Part shown: in pieces, positions 47,123 to 59,159 of the stretch | Layout: each line of letters opens with the position of its first letter | Numbering within the stretch: position 1 is the stretch's first letter | Origin: Sipunculus nudus | Lineage: Eukaryota; Annelida; Sipuncula; Golfingiida; Sipunculidae | Length of the DNA stretch: 64,000 bases | Assembly: GCA_026874595.1 (NCBI GenBank) | Contig: CM049320.1 | Location: 38,936,714-39,000,713, forward strand | Reading direction: 5' to 3' | Made by a program: the position numbers and the translations under genes | The notes under the pieces: generated by a model | The model's database searches: none | What the model was told of the DNA's origin: nothing | The model's input: only the letters and a program-made list of their open reading frames with translations

Positions 47123-49054
47123 AACAAGGCCTACAGGCCTAATGCAAACCTGTGATGGATTACATCAAGAAAAATGCTTCCATGCACGACCAATACTTGC
47201 AAGTGACCTATGTGTGACATGAGGGATATGTACAATGCAAGTACTAAATATTTTGAACCCTAGTATAAGTACCAATTACACAAACATCATTTCTGAAATA
47301 CTGGCATGGATGTAAACAACAGAAAATGATAGTAGGTGGCGCCACCAGTCTTGGGTACGAGAAATAATCGAAGAAGTATGGACATGCAAAATTTCAGGCA
47401 GATACCTCAAACCACTTTTGAGCTATGTGCACAGCTGCATGAAACCCAAAAAACAATTGTAGGTGGCACCACAAGCCTTATATAAAACAAAACTATCCGA
47501 GATGAATGGACATGCATAATTTCAGGCTGATAGGTCAAAATACTCCTGAGAAATAAGCACGGACATACACTGTACAAAAATTACTGTAAGTGGCACCACC
47601 AGTCTTTTATATGACATAGCAATCTGCTATGCATGGATATGCACAATTTTAGGCTGATATATCAAATCTTTCCTGAGAAATAAGCAAGGACATACACTTT
47701 GCAAAAATCATTGTAGGTGGCGACACCTGTTTTGTTTACTAGAAAGCAATCAAAGATGTAAGGACAGGCTGAAATTTCTGGCCAATACAACAAACTTCTC
47801 TTGAGTAAGGTGCAATGGGCAGACCCAGATCAGCTGAGGCAGGCAATTGCCCAAAGACAAGCAAAGCTAATTGCTAGCTGCAGCTACTGCACTGAGTGAA
47901 CTCTTGACCTGTACCTGGCTGCACTGAATGAACTCTTGACCTGTTGCATAATCTTACACAGTTGGTAGTCTGCCAAGGCTATAAATAGATCCACACTGAC
48001 CTTTGGCTTGTTGCCAAATCTGAATTAGTTGGCAGTCTGGCAATCTATTTATAGATACAGACAGAATCTTTGCCTGTTGGTAGATCCGTTTACACATACT
48101 GAAAGACTTTGGCTACAATACTTTATTTCAAGCTGACATATTCATAAGATTTTCTTATCGAAATGTTTAGAATAATAAAAGATGGAGTCCTTTCATTGTT
48201 AAAGGTCAAATAATTCTGCCAAAAATCATTTCAGTAAACTTGAACCAAGGCCACCTAAGATTAAGATTTTGGGCAATGTTACAGAAGTTGAAACTACAGT
48301 TTTACAGAAGAAGACTATTGCAGCCCTCAGTTTGAAATAGGCTTACTAAGACCAACTTCAGCTATCTATGACTCTACCATAAATCAATGAACACAATATA
48401 TTCTTATACACTTGAAAGAACCCTACCCTAGAACAATTCTGGAGAAAAATTAAATGATTCAGCTTGACAGTTTCATCATAAAACATTTTCAAGTTGAAAG
48501 AGGCTAAAATCATGAGGTTTTTACCTATAAAAAACAGGTCTATGTAGGTGGCGTCACAAAAACTGCAATTTCCCAGTAAATTGTAAGTTTATACAAATGG
48601 CACCACAAAAAGCTAAATTCCCACAACATTTGATATGTAACAGAGTTTTGCATAAAATTTAGGGATGCTAGTTCCTGCCATTAATGAGGAATAATGGTTT
48701 AATGTACTGATGACCTATGACCCTGGTACAAAAAAGGTTGATGCATGTGGCACCATCAATACCTCAATTTCACATACGAGTCATGTGACCAACATCTGCA
48801 TAATATTTGATGATGATAGTGATATTATATTGATAAATATTCCTTCTGAGTTTGATCCTCGTAGGTAAATGGGTGACACCATAAAGTTGCCTTGTGACCT
48901 CTGACCTCATTAAATATGTGGGGATTTTGCCTATAATCAAACTCAGATAATCTATTAGACCCTGAAGATGCATCTGCTATAATAATAAGAAATAGATCCC
49001 AGTAAAACTTTTTGAGAAATAGCGTCACAAATGATCCGAATTAAAAAATTCATT
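47123..49054 (-). mobile_element. type-3 HINE-like element, outer copy (interrupted)
   Basis: The left end is 'aacaaggcctacaggcctaa' then 'tgcaaacctgtg': on the minus strand an inverted copy of the 5' end (CACAGGTTYGC), a AGGCCT/AGGCCT quasi-palindrome, and CTTGTT. The first part is an array of 126-128-bp monomers with GGTGGCGCCACC-type palindromes at 47333, 47460, 47588 and 47714. Then comes a block of 'actgagtgaactcttgacct' repeats (47885-48010) and AT-rich filler with more palindrome variants (48545, 48745). Its own 5' end is not obvious here; it may be the one at 52620 or 54347. Confidence 0.5.
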
Positions 49055-52000
49055 AACAAGGCCTACAGGCCTAATGCGAACCTGTGCATTGGGAAATACA
49101 CCAGGTATAATGCTTTAATGCTGGACCATTACTTTTCATGTATATGAACCATGCAAGTACTAAACATTTTGAATAAGAAACAATTACACAAACATCACAG
49201 CTGAAATTCTGGCATGGGTGAACACAACACTAAAAAGATTGTAGCTGGCACCACCAGTCTTGTATACAACGAAGCTATCAGAGATATATACATATGCCCA
49301 ATTTCAGACTGATATATCAAACCCCTCCTGAGAAAAACGCAGGGACACACACTGTGCAAAAGTCATTGTAGGTGGCGACACCTGTCTTGTGAGCAAGAAA
49401 GCCATCAAAGACACATAGACATGTCAAAATATTAGGCCAATACATCAAACTTACCTTGAGTCTGATGCATGGAGCTGACCAGGCTTAGGTGAGAAAGGCT
49501 GTTGCCCTGAATGAACTGTGACAAATTGCTTGCTCAGGCTATTGCACTGAGTGTACTCATGACCTGCACCTGGCTAGACTTAGTGAACTTGTGACCTGTA
49601 CCTGGCTGCACTGAGTGAACTCTTCACCTGTTGCATAATCTGACACAGTTGGCAGTCTGCCAAAGCTATACATAGAATGCAGCTACTGCACTGAGTAAAC
49701 TCCTGACCCATACCTGGCTGCACTGATTAAACTCCAGACCTGTTACCTAATCTGATACAGTTGGCAGTCTGCCAAAGCTATAAATAGATCCAGACTGACC
49801 TCTAGCCTGTTGCCAAATCTGAAATAGTAGCTGGCACCATTGCATAAGCTCATGCAGGGGCCCTGCCCTGAGGGGCTTGACACCCATGAAGTGATCATAT
49901 GGTGCCAATGAGGTGTTCACATGTCACCCATGAGGTGATCACATGCCTTGTGCTTGGCTGCACTGATTGAACTCATGACCTATATCTGGCTGCACTGAAT
50001 GAACTCTTGATCTGTTGCCAAATCTGAAACAGTTGGCAGTTTCTCAACCTATTTAAAGATACAGATTCAATCTTGGCCTGTTGGTATATCTGTTAACACA
50101 TACTGAAAGACTTTGGCTAAAATGTTTTTCTTTTCAAGATGACATATTCATAAACTTTTTATCAAAATATCTAGAATAATAAAAGATGCAGTACTTTCAT
50201 TGTTAAAGGTCCAATAGTTCTGCCAAAAAATCATCCAACTTGAACAAAGGCCACCTAGGAATAATTTTTGTGCAATGTTACAGAAGATATAATTGAAACA
50301 ATAATTTAGTAAAAAAAAACACTATTGCAGTCCTCTGTTTGAAAAAGACATAATAATGGCCATAAGACCAACTTAAGCTTTTCACAACTCGACCAAAAAT
50401 CAACAAACTAAGTATATTCTGATATGATTATAAGAACCATGTCCTAGGATAATTCTTTTGAAAAATTGAACAATTCAACTTGACAGTTTCATCATTAAGC
50501 TGAAAGAGGCTAAAATTATGAGTCTTTTTGCCCATACAAAACAGGTCAATGTAGGTGGCACCACAAAATCTGCAACTTCAAATATGAGTCATGTGACCAA
50601 CATTTGCACAATACCTGGTAATGCTAGCTTCTGTCATTTCTGAGAGTACTATGTCAGTATGCTTACTTGGCCAAATGACTGTTCAAATTTGTGTAACTCC
50701 ACTAAAATTCATCAAATGCAAACCATTTGAACAAACTTGAGAGGGCTTGCCTCTGGGATCATTTATGTAAAATATTGAACAATTTTGCTGGACCGTTTAC
50801 AAGAAGAAGACTTTTAAAATCTATAAAATCTAAGTAAATGCAGATAGCAAAAAAATAAGCTGAATCCCACAACATGTGATATGTGACAGATTATTGCATA
50901 AAAACTAGGGATGGTAGCTCCTGCTATTCCTGAGAAATTATGGGTCAATGTACAGATGACCAATGACCCACATACAAAAAAAAGGTCAATGCAGGTGGCG
51001 CCACCAATACCTGAATTTCATATATGACTCATGTGACCAACACTGGCATAAAATTTGGTGATGATAGCTCCAGCCATTACTGAGATTGTAATTTTAGTAT
51101 GCTTTTTGGGACAGTTAGCGGAGTTTTACTTCCTGTAACTCGGCCAAAATTCACCGAACTTGAACCATTAGAACAAACTTGAGAGAGATGGTATAAAAGA
51201 TTATTTCTGTGAGATATTGAACAAATTGGATTGACAGTTTCGGAGAAGATTTTTAAAGTTTTTTAGCTTTTTCTCTATAAAATCTGAAAAAAATGCAGAT
51301 TTTTTCAGATGGCTAATTTTTTGCATTAAATTTCATGATGCAAGCTCCAGTCGTTTTAGAAATAGTATGGGTGAACATATACCTGTGATTGTAAACATTG
51401 CCTGGCATGAGGAATATCTAAAATCATAAATCTTTATTTTTAAAAAGTTTTTTTAAAAAACATTCTTTCAATATTAACCACAGATAACCTGAAATCTAAA
51501 TGTCTGGAGGCATGATGTAACGGATGCTGATAAACTGGTTCCAGGCTAGATGTATCTGCTTCACACAGCTAACATATATGGAAAAATGACCCAATTCGAT
51601 CTTTATAATTCAGCCAAAATTCATTCTTTGGAACCATACAAGACAATTATTATAAGAATTATTCAGGGGATTTTTCTTTTAAATTATTAAACAAATTAGC
51701 CTCAGTGGCGTCAGTCAAAAAACGTTTTGCAGGTTTATAACTAATTTGGGAAAATAAAGCAAAAACGCTAAGTTAAGCTTTCCATAACTCAGCCAAAAAT
51801 CACTGAACCAAAACCATTTGAACAAACTTGAATTATCAACATCTAAGGATAATTAATGTGTGAGATTTAAGAATTTGGCCCAGTGGTTTTTGAGAAGATC
51901 TTTGTAGCCACTGAGCTAAAATGGGCTGTTATGGCATATGACTAAATTCAGCTTCCCATAACTCAGCCAAAAGTTACTGAACTGAGACCATTTGAACAAA

Positions 52001-52620
52001 CTTCAGAAAGTACTACCCTAGGATCATTTCTGTGCTATATTAAACAATTTGGCCATATGGTTTCAGAGAGGAAGTTTTTTGTTGCAGTCAGTATGATACG
52101 GGCACTGATGACCCCCGTACAAAAAAGGCCAATGCAGGTGGCGCCACCAATACCTCAATTTCAGATATGACTCATGTGACCAACATTGGCATAAAATTTG
52201 GTGATGATAGCTCCAGCCATTTCTGAAATTGTAATTTTAGTATGCTTTTTTGGACAGATGATTAAGTTCAACTTCCTGTAACTTGGCCAAAAATCACCGA
52301 ACTTAAACCATTCGAACAAATTTGAGAGAGATTGTTCCAGGAATCATTTATGTGAAATATTGGCCAATTTGGCTGAACAGTTCCGGAGAAGAAGATCTTT
52401 AAAGCTTTTTTAGCTTTTTCCCTATAAAATCTAAGAAAATGCAATTAGCCAAAAAATAAGCAAAATCAGATAGAGTTTTTTAGATGACTAATTTTTTGCA
52501 TAAAATTCTGTGATGCTAACTCTTGCCCTTTTCAAGATAGTATAGGTTAACGTACAGACAACGGACGACAGACGCCGGACGACGCCACACCATCGCATAA
52601 GCTCACAGGTTCGCTAAAAA
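49055..52620 (-). mobile_element. type-3 HINE-like element, inner copy
   Basis: Left terminus 'aacaaggcctacaggcctaa' + 'tgcgaacctgtg' (49055-49086) and right terminus 'cgcataagctcacaggttcg' + 'ctaaaaa' (to 52620) give inverted subterminal GCGAACCTGTG, a hairpin-like AGGCCT pair, and CTTGTT on the minus strand. The interior holds palindrome monomers (49245, 49372, 50552, 50994, 52136), 'gcactgagtgaactc' repeats (49545-50030), a short 'cccatgaggtgatcacatg' repeat (49886-49945), and at least three versions of the 'ctcggccaaaa...gaacaaacttgagagag' unit. No coding capacity. It could contain further nested elements. Confidence 0.5.
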
Positions 52621-52857
52621 TATATAAACCTATATAGGTTCTTGCTTTTGTGGTGGGCCACGTGTAAGCCAAGTTTGAAATCAATGTGCCAATCCAACCT
52701 GGAGTTATCATCTGGAAACAATTTCGTGTGGATGGACGGATTGACAGACAGACAGACATACAAACAGACACACAAGGTGATAGGGCATCCATTGTGATCA
52801 ATAAACACACCAGGTTTTGGGACATCAGATGTAATCACAGCTGAGAAACTGACATGA
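52621..52857. repeat. ACAGAC-rich element tail
   Basis: 'gaccaaat'-free block ending in 'gacagacagacagacatac' and 'acacaaggtgatagggcatc', similar in style to 12421-12470. The minus-strand frames that cover it (52547-52838) encode Cys/Val/Ser low complexity and are not genes. Confidence 0.45.
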
Positions 52858-53255
52858 TTGTTGTCATTTTATAGCAAATAAATAGAAAAATATTCGTTAA
52901 AATAGGAAAAAATACATATGGCGCCACCACGTTTCAGGAACTGACAAAACAAGTCATGGTCAATATTCAAGGCAAGATTCATGACAAACCATGCACTAAT
53001 TATCAAGATATTGGAGGTTTTGTATCAAATTTTTTACTATTCTGGGGGGGGGGGTACTTTCAAGCCCCATAGCTTGAAGGATATAGGCCGATTAGATTTT
53101 TTATTGACCTCCCTGGATCTTCACTAAGATGTTTCTAGGACCAGCCGTTATGATTTGTGCTCTGCTAATGGACAGCCGGAAGCCCGGACGTCCAGACAGA
53201 CGACGGATAGGCGCCATTCCTATACTTGTTGACTTACAGTCAGCTGAGCTAAAAA
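52858..53255 (-). mobile_element. type-1 element fragment B (one 336-bp-class unit and 5' end)
   Basis: Contains one complete unit: 'atggcgccaccacg' (52918), a G run with 'ggggtactttcaagcccc', 'tagcttgaaggatatagg' and 'tctaggaccagccgttatga', then the GGACG-rich tail ending 'cttacagtcagctgagctaa' plus AAA at 53255. Sequence of the type-3 family resumes directly after it, so it looks inserted there. Confidence 0.55.
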
Positions 53256-54347
53256 TGATTTTAGCTGGCACCACCAGTCTTGTATACAACAAAGCTATCA
53301 GAGATATATACATATCCCAAGTTCAGACTGATATATCAAACCCCTCCTGAGAAGCAGGGACACGCACTGTGCAAAAATTATTGTAGGTGGCACCACCAGT
53401 CTTGTATATGACAAAGCTATTCGATAGGTATAAATATGCCCAATTTCAGGATGATATATCAAATTCCTCTATAGAAATAAGCAGGCACATACACTGTGCA
53501 AAAGTCATTGTAGGTGGCGACACCTGTCTTATGAATGAGAAAGCCATCAAAGACACATAGACAGGTCATAATATCAGGCCAATACATCAAACTTACCTTG
53601 AGTCTGATGCATTGGGCTGACCAGGCTTAGGTGAGAAAGGCAGTTGCCCCGAGTGAACTGTGACAAATTTGCTGGCTCAGGCTAATTCACTGAGTGAACT
53701 CATGACCTGCACCTGGCTAGACTGGGTGAACTTTTGACCTGTACCTGGCTGCACTGAGTGAACTCTTGACCTGTTGCTTAATCTGATACAGTTGGCAGTC
53801 TGCCAAAGCTTTAAATAGATTGGCTCCACATGCAGCCCTGAGGGGCATGACACCCATGAGGTGATCAAATGATGCCCATGAGGTGTTCACATGTCACCCA
53901 TGAGAGGATCACATGCCTTGTGCTTGGCTGCACTGACTGAACTCTTGACCTATATCTGGCTGCACTGAATGAACTCTTGATCTATTGCCAAATCTGAAAC
54001 AGTTGGCAGTTTCTCAACCTATTTATATATACAGACACAAGGCCACCTAAGAATACTTAGTTCCAGGGATCATTTCTGTAAAACATTGGACAATTTGGCT
54101 TAACAGTTTTGGAGAAGATGATTTTTAAAGCTTTTTTAGCTTTTTCCCTATAAAATCTAAAAAAAATTCATTTAGCCAAAAAATAAGCAAAATCCGATAG
54201 AGTTTTTTAGATGTCTAATTTTTTGCATCAAATTTCGTGATGCTAACTCTTGCCGTTTTCAAGATAGTATAGGTTAACATACAGATGACGGACAACAGAC
54301 AACGGACGACGCCACACCATCACATAAGCTCACAGGTTCGCTAAAAA
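53256..54347 (-). mobile_element. type-3 element, third segment
   Basis: 'agctggcaccaccagtcttg' at about 53262 repeats the text at 49243 nearly word for word. It is followed by 126-bp monomers (53385, 53512), the 'gcactgagtgaactcttgac' block, the 'cccatgaggtg' repeat (53850-53915) and the type-3 5' end 'cacaggttcgctaaaaa' at 54347. Compared with 49.2-52.6 kb a large middle part is missing. Confidence 0.55.
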
Positions 54348-54496
54348 TCCAAAAATCATTAAAGTGTGCCCAAAACCTTATCAGCTCTGGAGACCCATAA
54401 GATACACCTGCTACTACAATCAGAAGGAAATCTAAGTAAAACTTTTTCGAGATATCGGGTCACATATGAAATGTTAAAATTTTGCATATAAAAATT
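54348..54496. repeat. family-6 dispersed repeat fragment
   Basis: 'ctctggagacccataagata' + 'cacctgctactacaat' and 'agtaaaactttttcgagata' are shared with 62527-62660, and in weaker form with 48950-49025. The copy at 62.5 kb lies on the far side of the whole type-1 complex. Confidence 0.6.
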
Positions 54497-55525
54497 AACA
54501 AGTGACCCAGGGGTCATGACGCTCAGCTGACCAGGAAGACATTGACAAAAGTAATTTTATCATCTGAATGTCAAATTTGAATGAAATACTTTTTCCAAAC
54601 TTTTGTATAAAATCATCCAATATTCATTGGGGTACTATGAAGCTCTGTAGCATGAAGGATATGGGTAACAGACACCTATTTTCAAGGTTTACAAGATGAC
54701 TTTTCAGGGGTCTCCCAGCATGTCAAAAAATAAAATTCTAGGTCCAGTTATTATGATTTGTGCCCTGTTAACAAATCCAAAAGTTTATTCTGGGGGGTAT
54801 TTCAAAGCCGCATAGGATGAAGGATATGGGTAACAGAGATGTAATTTCAGGTGCACAAGGAGACTTTTCAGGGGCCTCCCAGCATATCAAGAAAGGAGAG
54901 TCTAGGTCAAGTCATTATAATTTGTGCTCTGTTAACAGATGACCAAATCTTTATTCTGGGGAGTACTTCGGAGCCCCAGAGCATGAAGGATATGGGTAAC
55001 AGGGACCTTATTTCGGGTTTCCATGTAGGCCTTTTATGGGCTTCCCTGGAGGTGAAGACAGAAGATTCTAGGTCCAGTCATTATGATTTGTGCCCTGTTT
55101 ACAGATGACCAAATGTTTAAAGACAACAAAAGTAGAGAAAAAAAATCGTAAAAAATAAAAAAAATTAAGGTGGCGCCACCAATCTCCAGAAATTGATGAA
55201 ACACTCCATGATCAATATCCATGCAAAGAATCATGGTGATTAATGCATTAGTTGTTCAGATACTTGAGCTTTTGTATTAAATTTTGCATTATTCTGGGGG
55301 GTACTTCAGAACCCCATAGCTCAAAGAATATAGGTCACAGTGACCTAATTTCAGGTTTACAAGGAGAATTTCCATGGACCTCCCAGGATTTAAAGTAAGA
55401 AGATTCCCAGTCTAGCGGTTAAGATTTGTGCCCTGTTAACAGACAGACGCCTGGATGGCCAGACGGACAACGGACAAAAGGTGATCCCTACAGCTCAGAT
55501 GACTTTCAGTCAGCTGAGCTAAAAA
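54497..55525 (-). mobile_element. type-1 HINE-like element, copy C
   Basis: The left end is 'aacaagtgacccaggggtca' + 'tgacgctcagctgac', and the right end 'agctcagatgactttcagtc' + 'agctgagctaaaaa' (55525). On the minus strand: 5' AGCTCAGCTGACTGAAAG, interior units, inverted copy GTCAGCTGAGC, TGACC/GGTCA-type hairpin, CTTGTT. Interior units carry 'tctaggtccagttattatga', 'ggggggtatttcaaagccgc' and one GGTGGCGCCACC (55170). Units here are shorter because the palindrome-bearing part is missing in the first copies. Confidence 0.65.
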
Positions 55526-57082
55526 TTGAAAAAATACAGGTGGCGCCACCAGAATGCAGAAACTGATGAAACATTTCATGATCAATATCCATGCAAAGAA
55601 TCATGGTGATCAATATAATAATTGTTCAGATACTTGAGCTTTTGTATCAAATTTTCCATTATTCTGGGGGGTACTTCAGAGCCCCATAGCTCAGAGGTTA
55701 TGGGTAACAGAGACCTAATTTCAAGTTTTTAAGGAGACTTTTCATGGGCCTCTCAGCATGTCAAGAGAGAAGATTCTGGGTCCAGTTGTTACAATTTGTG
55801 CCATGTTAACAGATGACGGCATCTTATGAGGTCTCAAAAATAGAGAAAAAAATTCGTAAAAATAAAAAAAATACAGGTGGCGTCACCATACTGCAGAAAC
55901 TGATGATAAATTCCATGATCAATATCCATGCAAAGAATCATGGTGATCACTGCAATAGTTGTTTAGATACTTGAGCTTTTGTATCAAATTGTCCATTATT
56001 CTGAGGGATACTTCAGATGAATTACAGTCAGCTGAGCTAAAAACACTTAATGGTCCATATCCATGCAAAGAATCATGATGATCTCCGTATTAGTTGTTCA
56101 GATACTTCAGCTTTTATATCAAATTGTCCATTATTCTGAGGGATACTTCAGAGTCCTATATAGCTTGAAGGATATGGGTAACAGAGACCTAATTTCAAGT
56201 TTCAACAGGCACTCTTCATGGGCCTCCTTGCATGACAAGAATGAAGTTTCTAGGTCCAGTTGTTGCAATTTGTACCCTCTTGATAGATAACCACTTCTTC
56301 AAAGGTCTCGAAAAAAGAGAAAAAAAATTTGTAAAAATTTGAAAAAAATAGAGGTGGCGCACCCTCTCTGCAGAAACTGATGGAACAGCTCATGATCAAT
56401 ATGTATGCCAAAAATCATGACCATCAGTGTTGTAGTTATTGAGATACTGCACTTTTTGTATCAAATTTTCCATTATTCTGGGGGGTATTTTGGAGCCATA
56501 CAGCATAAAGAATATGGGTAACAGAGACCTAATTTCAGGTTTCCATGGAGAATTTTCATGGGTCTCACTGTGTGTCAAGAATGAAGATTCTAGGTCCAGT
56601 CGTTACTATTTGTGCCATGCTAACAGATGACAGCATCCTTAAAGGTCTCAAAAATAGAGGAAAAAATCGTAAAAAATCGATCAATAAAGGTGGCACCACC
56701 AGTCTGCAGGAAGTGATGACACATCTCATGATCAATAGTTATGCCACAAATCATGACCATCAGTCAAGTAGTTAATGAGATATTGAAGTTTTTGTATGAA
56801 ATTTTTGACTTTTCTGGGGGGTACTTTGGGGCTCCATAGCTCAAAGAATATGGGTAACAGAGACCTAATTTCTGGTTTCCATGGAGACTTTTCATAGGTC
56901 TCTCAGTGTGTCAAGAATGAAGATTCTAGGTTCAGTCTTTACGATTTGTGCCTTGTTAACAGATGTTTACATTTTGAAAGGTCTCAAAAATAGAGAAAAA
57001 AATTCGTAAAAAATTGAACGATACAGATGGCGCCACCAGTCTGCAAGAAGTGATGGAACATCTCATGATCAATATGTATGAC
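55526..57082 (-). repeat. 336-bp tandem array, left part (host of copy E)
   Basis: Units with palindrome or variants at 55540, 55876, 56352, 56690 and 57027. A remnant 5' end ('attacagtcagctgagctaa' + AAA, 56020-56042) interrupts the array. Unit landmarks in order: palindrome, 'ctcatgatcaatatg', 'gagatactg', 'ctggggggtact', 'ggatatgggtaacagagacc', 'tctaggtccagtcgttac', 'aaaggtctcaaaaatagag'. The array resumes at 61565 after copy E. Confidence 0.75.
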
Positions 57083-57267
57083 AACAAGTGACCCATGGGT
57101 CATGACGCTCAGCTGACTGGGAAGAGATTCGCTAAAGGAAATTTTATCATGAGAATGGTAGTATATACCCATTCAACTGAAGCATCAAACAGATTAACCA
57201 ACAGGCCAAGATTTAGTCTGTATTTATATATCTCAAAAATAGAGAAAAAATGTGTAAACTTTAAAAA

Positions 57268-58171
57268 CTAGAATACAGGTAGCCGATAAGTGACTACTTG
57301 TATCCGCCAAAATTAGGGTGGAACGGTTGAAGTGAGGCATGGATTTGAGTGGCAAGGGGAAATAGAGTAAGGTATGTTGCATATTAGCATGGATGTCTGC
57401 AGCCTAAATGTGTATGTAGGTTGTGCCACCTACCACAAATCCAGAAAGCTGTCCAAGTTGTATACATATGCAAAATTTTAGGCAGAAAAGTCAAACCACT
57501 ACATGTATATGAGTGATTTTAGCCGACGGCAGACAAACAGACAGACGCTGTGCAAAAATGGTTGCAGGTGGCCCCTCTAGTTTTGTGTATGATAAAGACC
57601 TATGTGAGATCTATACACATGCAAAATTTTGGCCCAATCGTTCAAACGGTTCCCGAGATATGAGCTCGGATGTCTGAAGCATAAACTAGAATGTAGGTGG
57701 CGCCACCTGTCATAAAATCAAGAAAGCTAACCAGGATGTATAAAACTGCAAAATTTTAGGCAGATATGTCAAACCACTGCCGAGATATGAGTGATTTTAA
57801 CCCAAGGCAGATGAACAGATGGACACTGTGCAAACATGGTTACAGGTGGCGCCACCATTTTTGTGTATGTTATAAAGCAATCAAAGGGCTACATTTGTAT
57901 AAATTTTACTTCCTGATTGGTCAAACGGTTCCCAAGATATGAGGGTTTATGTGTGGATCAGACGCACAAATGGATGCTGGATAGAGGGGAAAGGTCAGAG
58001 GTCAACACAAATTGGTTAGGCACTAGTTCACATGTGACTAGATAATTAGTGTAAGTTTCGGAAAAATCGGTCCATTTTTCTCAGTGGAGCTCTCTGGAAA
58101 CAAACGTTGCGGGGGCGGAGGAACCCGGTCAAAAACATAGTATCTGCAAAACTTCGTTTTGGAGGATACAA
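57268..58171 (-). mobile_element. type-2 element, short copy with about two units
   Basis: CTAG at 57268-57271, an imperfect GTAGCCG/TGACTAC hairpin, TTGTATCCGCCAAAATTAGG (57298-57317), and the inverted end GGAGGATACAA (58161-58171). The internal array has only four half-units (57416, 57566, 57693, 57846), against about ten in the 36.7-kb copy. It sits inside a type-1 unit: array text stops at 'aaaaatgtgtaaactttaaa' and resumes at 'aaatacaggtggctccacca'. Confidence 0.7.
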
Positions 58172-59159
58172 AAAATACAGGTGGCTCCACCAGTCTGCAG
58201 AAACTAATAAAAACACTTAATGGTCAATATCCATGCAAAGAATCATGGTGATCTCCGCATTAGTTGTTCAGATACTTCAGCTTTTATATCAAATTGTCCA
58301 TTATTCTGAGGCTTCTATAGCTTGAAGGATATGGGTAACAGAGACCTAATTTCAAGTTTCCACAGGCACTCTTCATGGGCCTCCTTGCATGACAAGAATG
58401 AAGTTTCTAGGTCCAGTTGTTGCAATTTGTACCCTGTTGACAAATAACCACATCTTTAAAGGTCTCAAAAAATGAGAAAAAAAATTAGTAAAAATTTGAA
58501 AAAAATAGAGGTGGCACACCCAGTCTGCAGACACTGATGGAACAGCTCATGATCCATATGTATGCCGAAAATCATGACCATCAGTGTTTGGTTATTGAGA
58601 TATTGAAGATTTTGTATGAAATTTTTTACTACTCTGGGGGGTGCTTTGGGGCCCCATAGCTCAAAGGATATGGGTAACAGAGACCTAATTTCTGGTTTCC
58701 ATGGAGACTTTTCATAGGTCTCTCAGTGTTTTGAGAATGAAGATTCTAGGTCCAGTCGTTACGATTTGTGCCATGCTAACAGATGACAGCATCCTTAAAG
58801 GTCTCAAAAATAGAGGAAAAAATCGTGAAAAAATCAAACAATAAAGGTGGTGCCACCAATCTGCAGGAACTGATGATACATCTCATGATCAATATGTATG
58901 CCGAAAATCATGACCATCAGTGATGTAGTCATTGAGATAATGAAGTTTTTGTATGAAATTTTTGACTACTCTGGGGGGGTACTTTGGGGCCCCATAGCTC
59001 AAAGGATATGGGTAACAGAGACCTTATTTCTGGTTTCCAAGTAGATTTTTCACGGACCTCTCAGTGTGTCAAGAATTAAGATTCTAGGTCCAGTCTTTAC
59101 GATTTGTGCCTTGTTAACAGATGTTCACATTTTGAAAGGTCTCAAAAATAGAGAAAAAA

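Noticed and set aside
46754-47155. 133-aa ORF as a possible gene
   Set aside because: Lies in a dispersed repeat; the sister copy at 40.3 kb is not open over the same part, and no domain is recognised.
52547-52838. ORFs rich in Cys, Val and Ser as small secreted proteins
   Set aside because: They arise from an ACAGAC-rich tract at an element end; no clean signal peptide or conserved cysteine frame.
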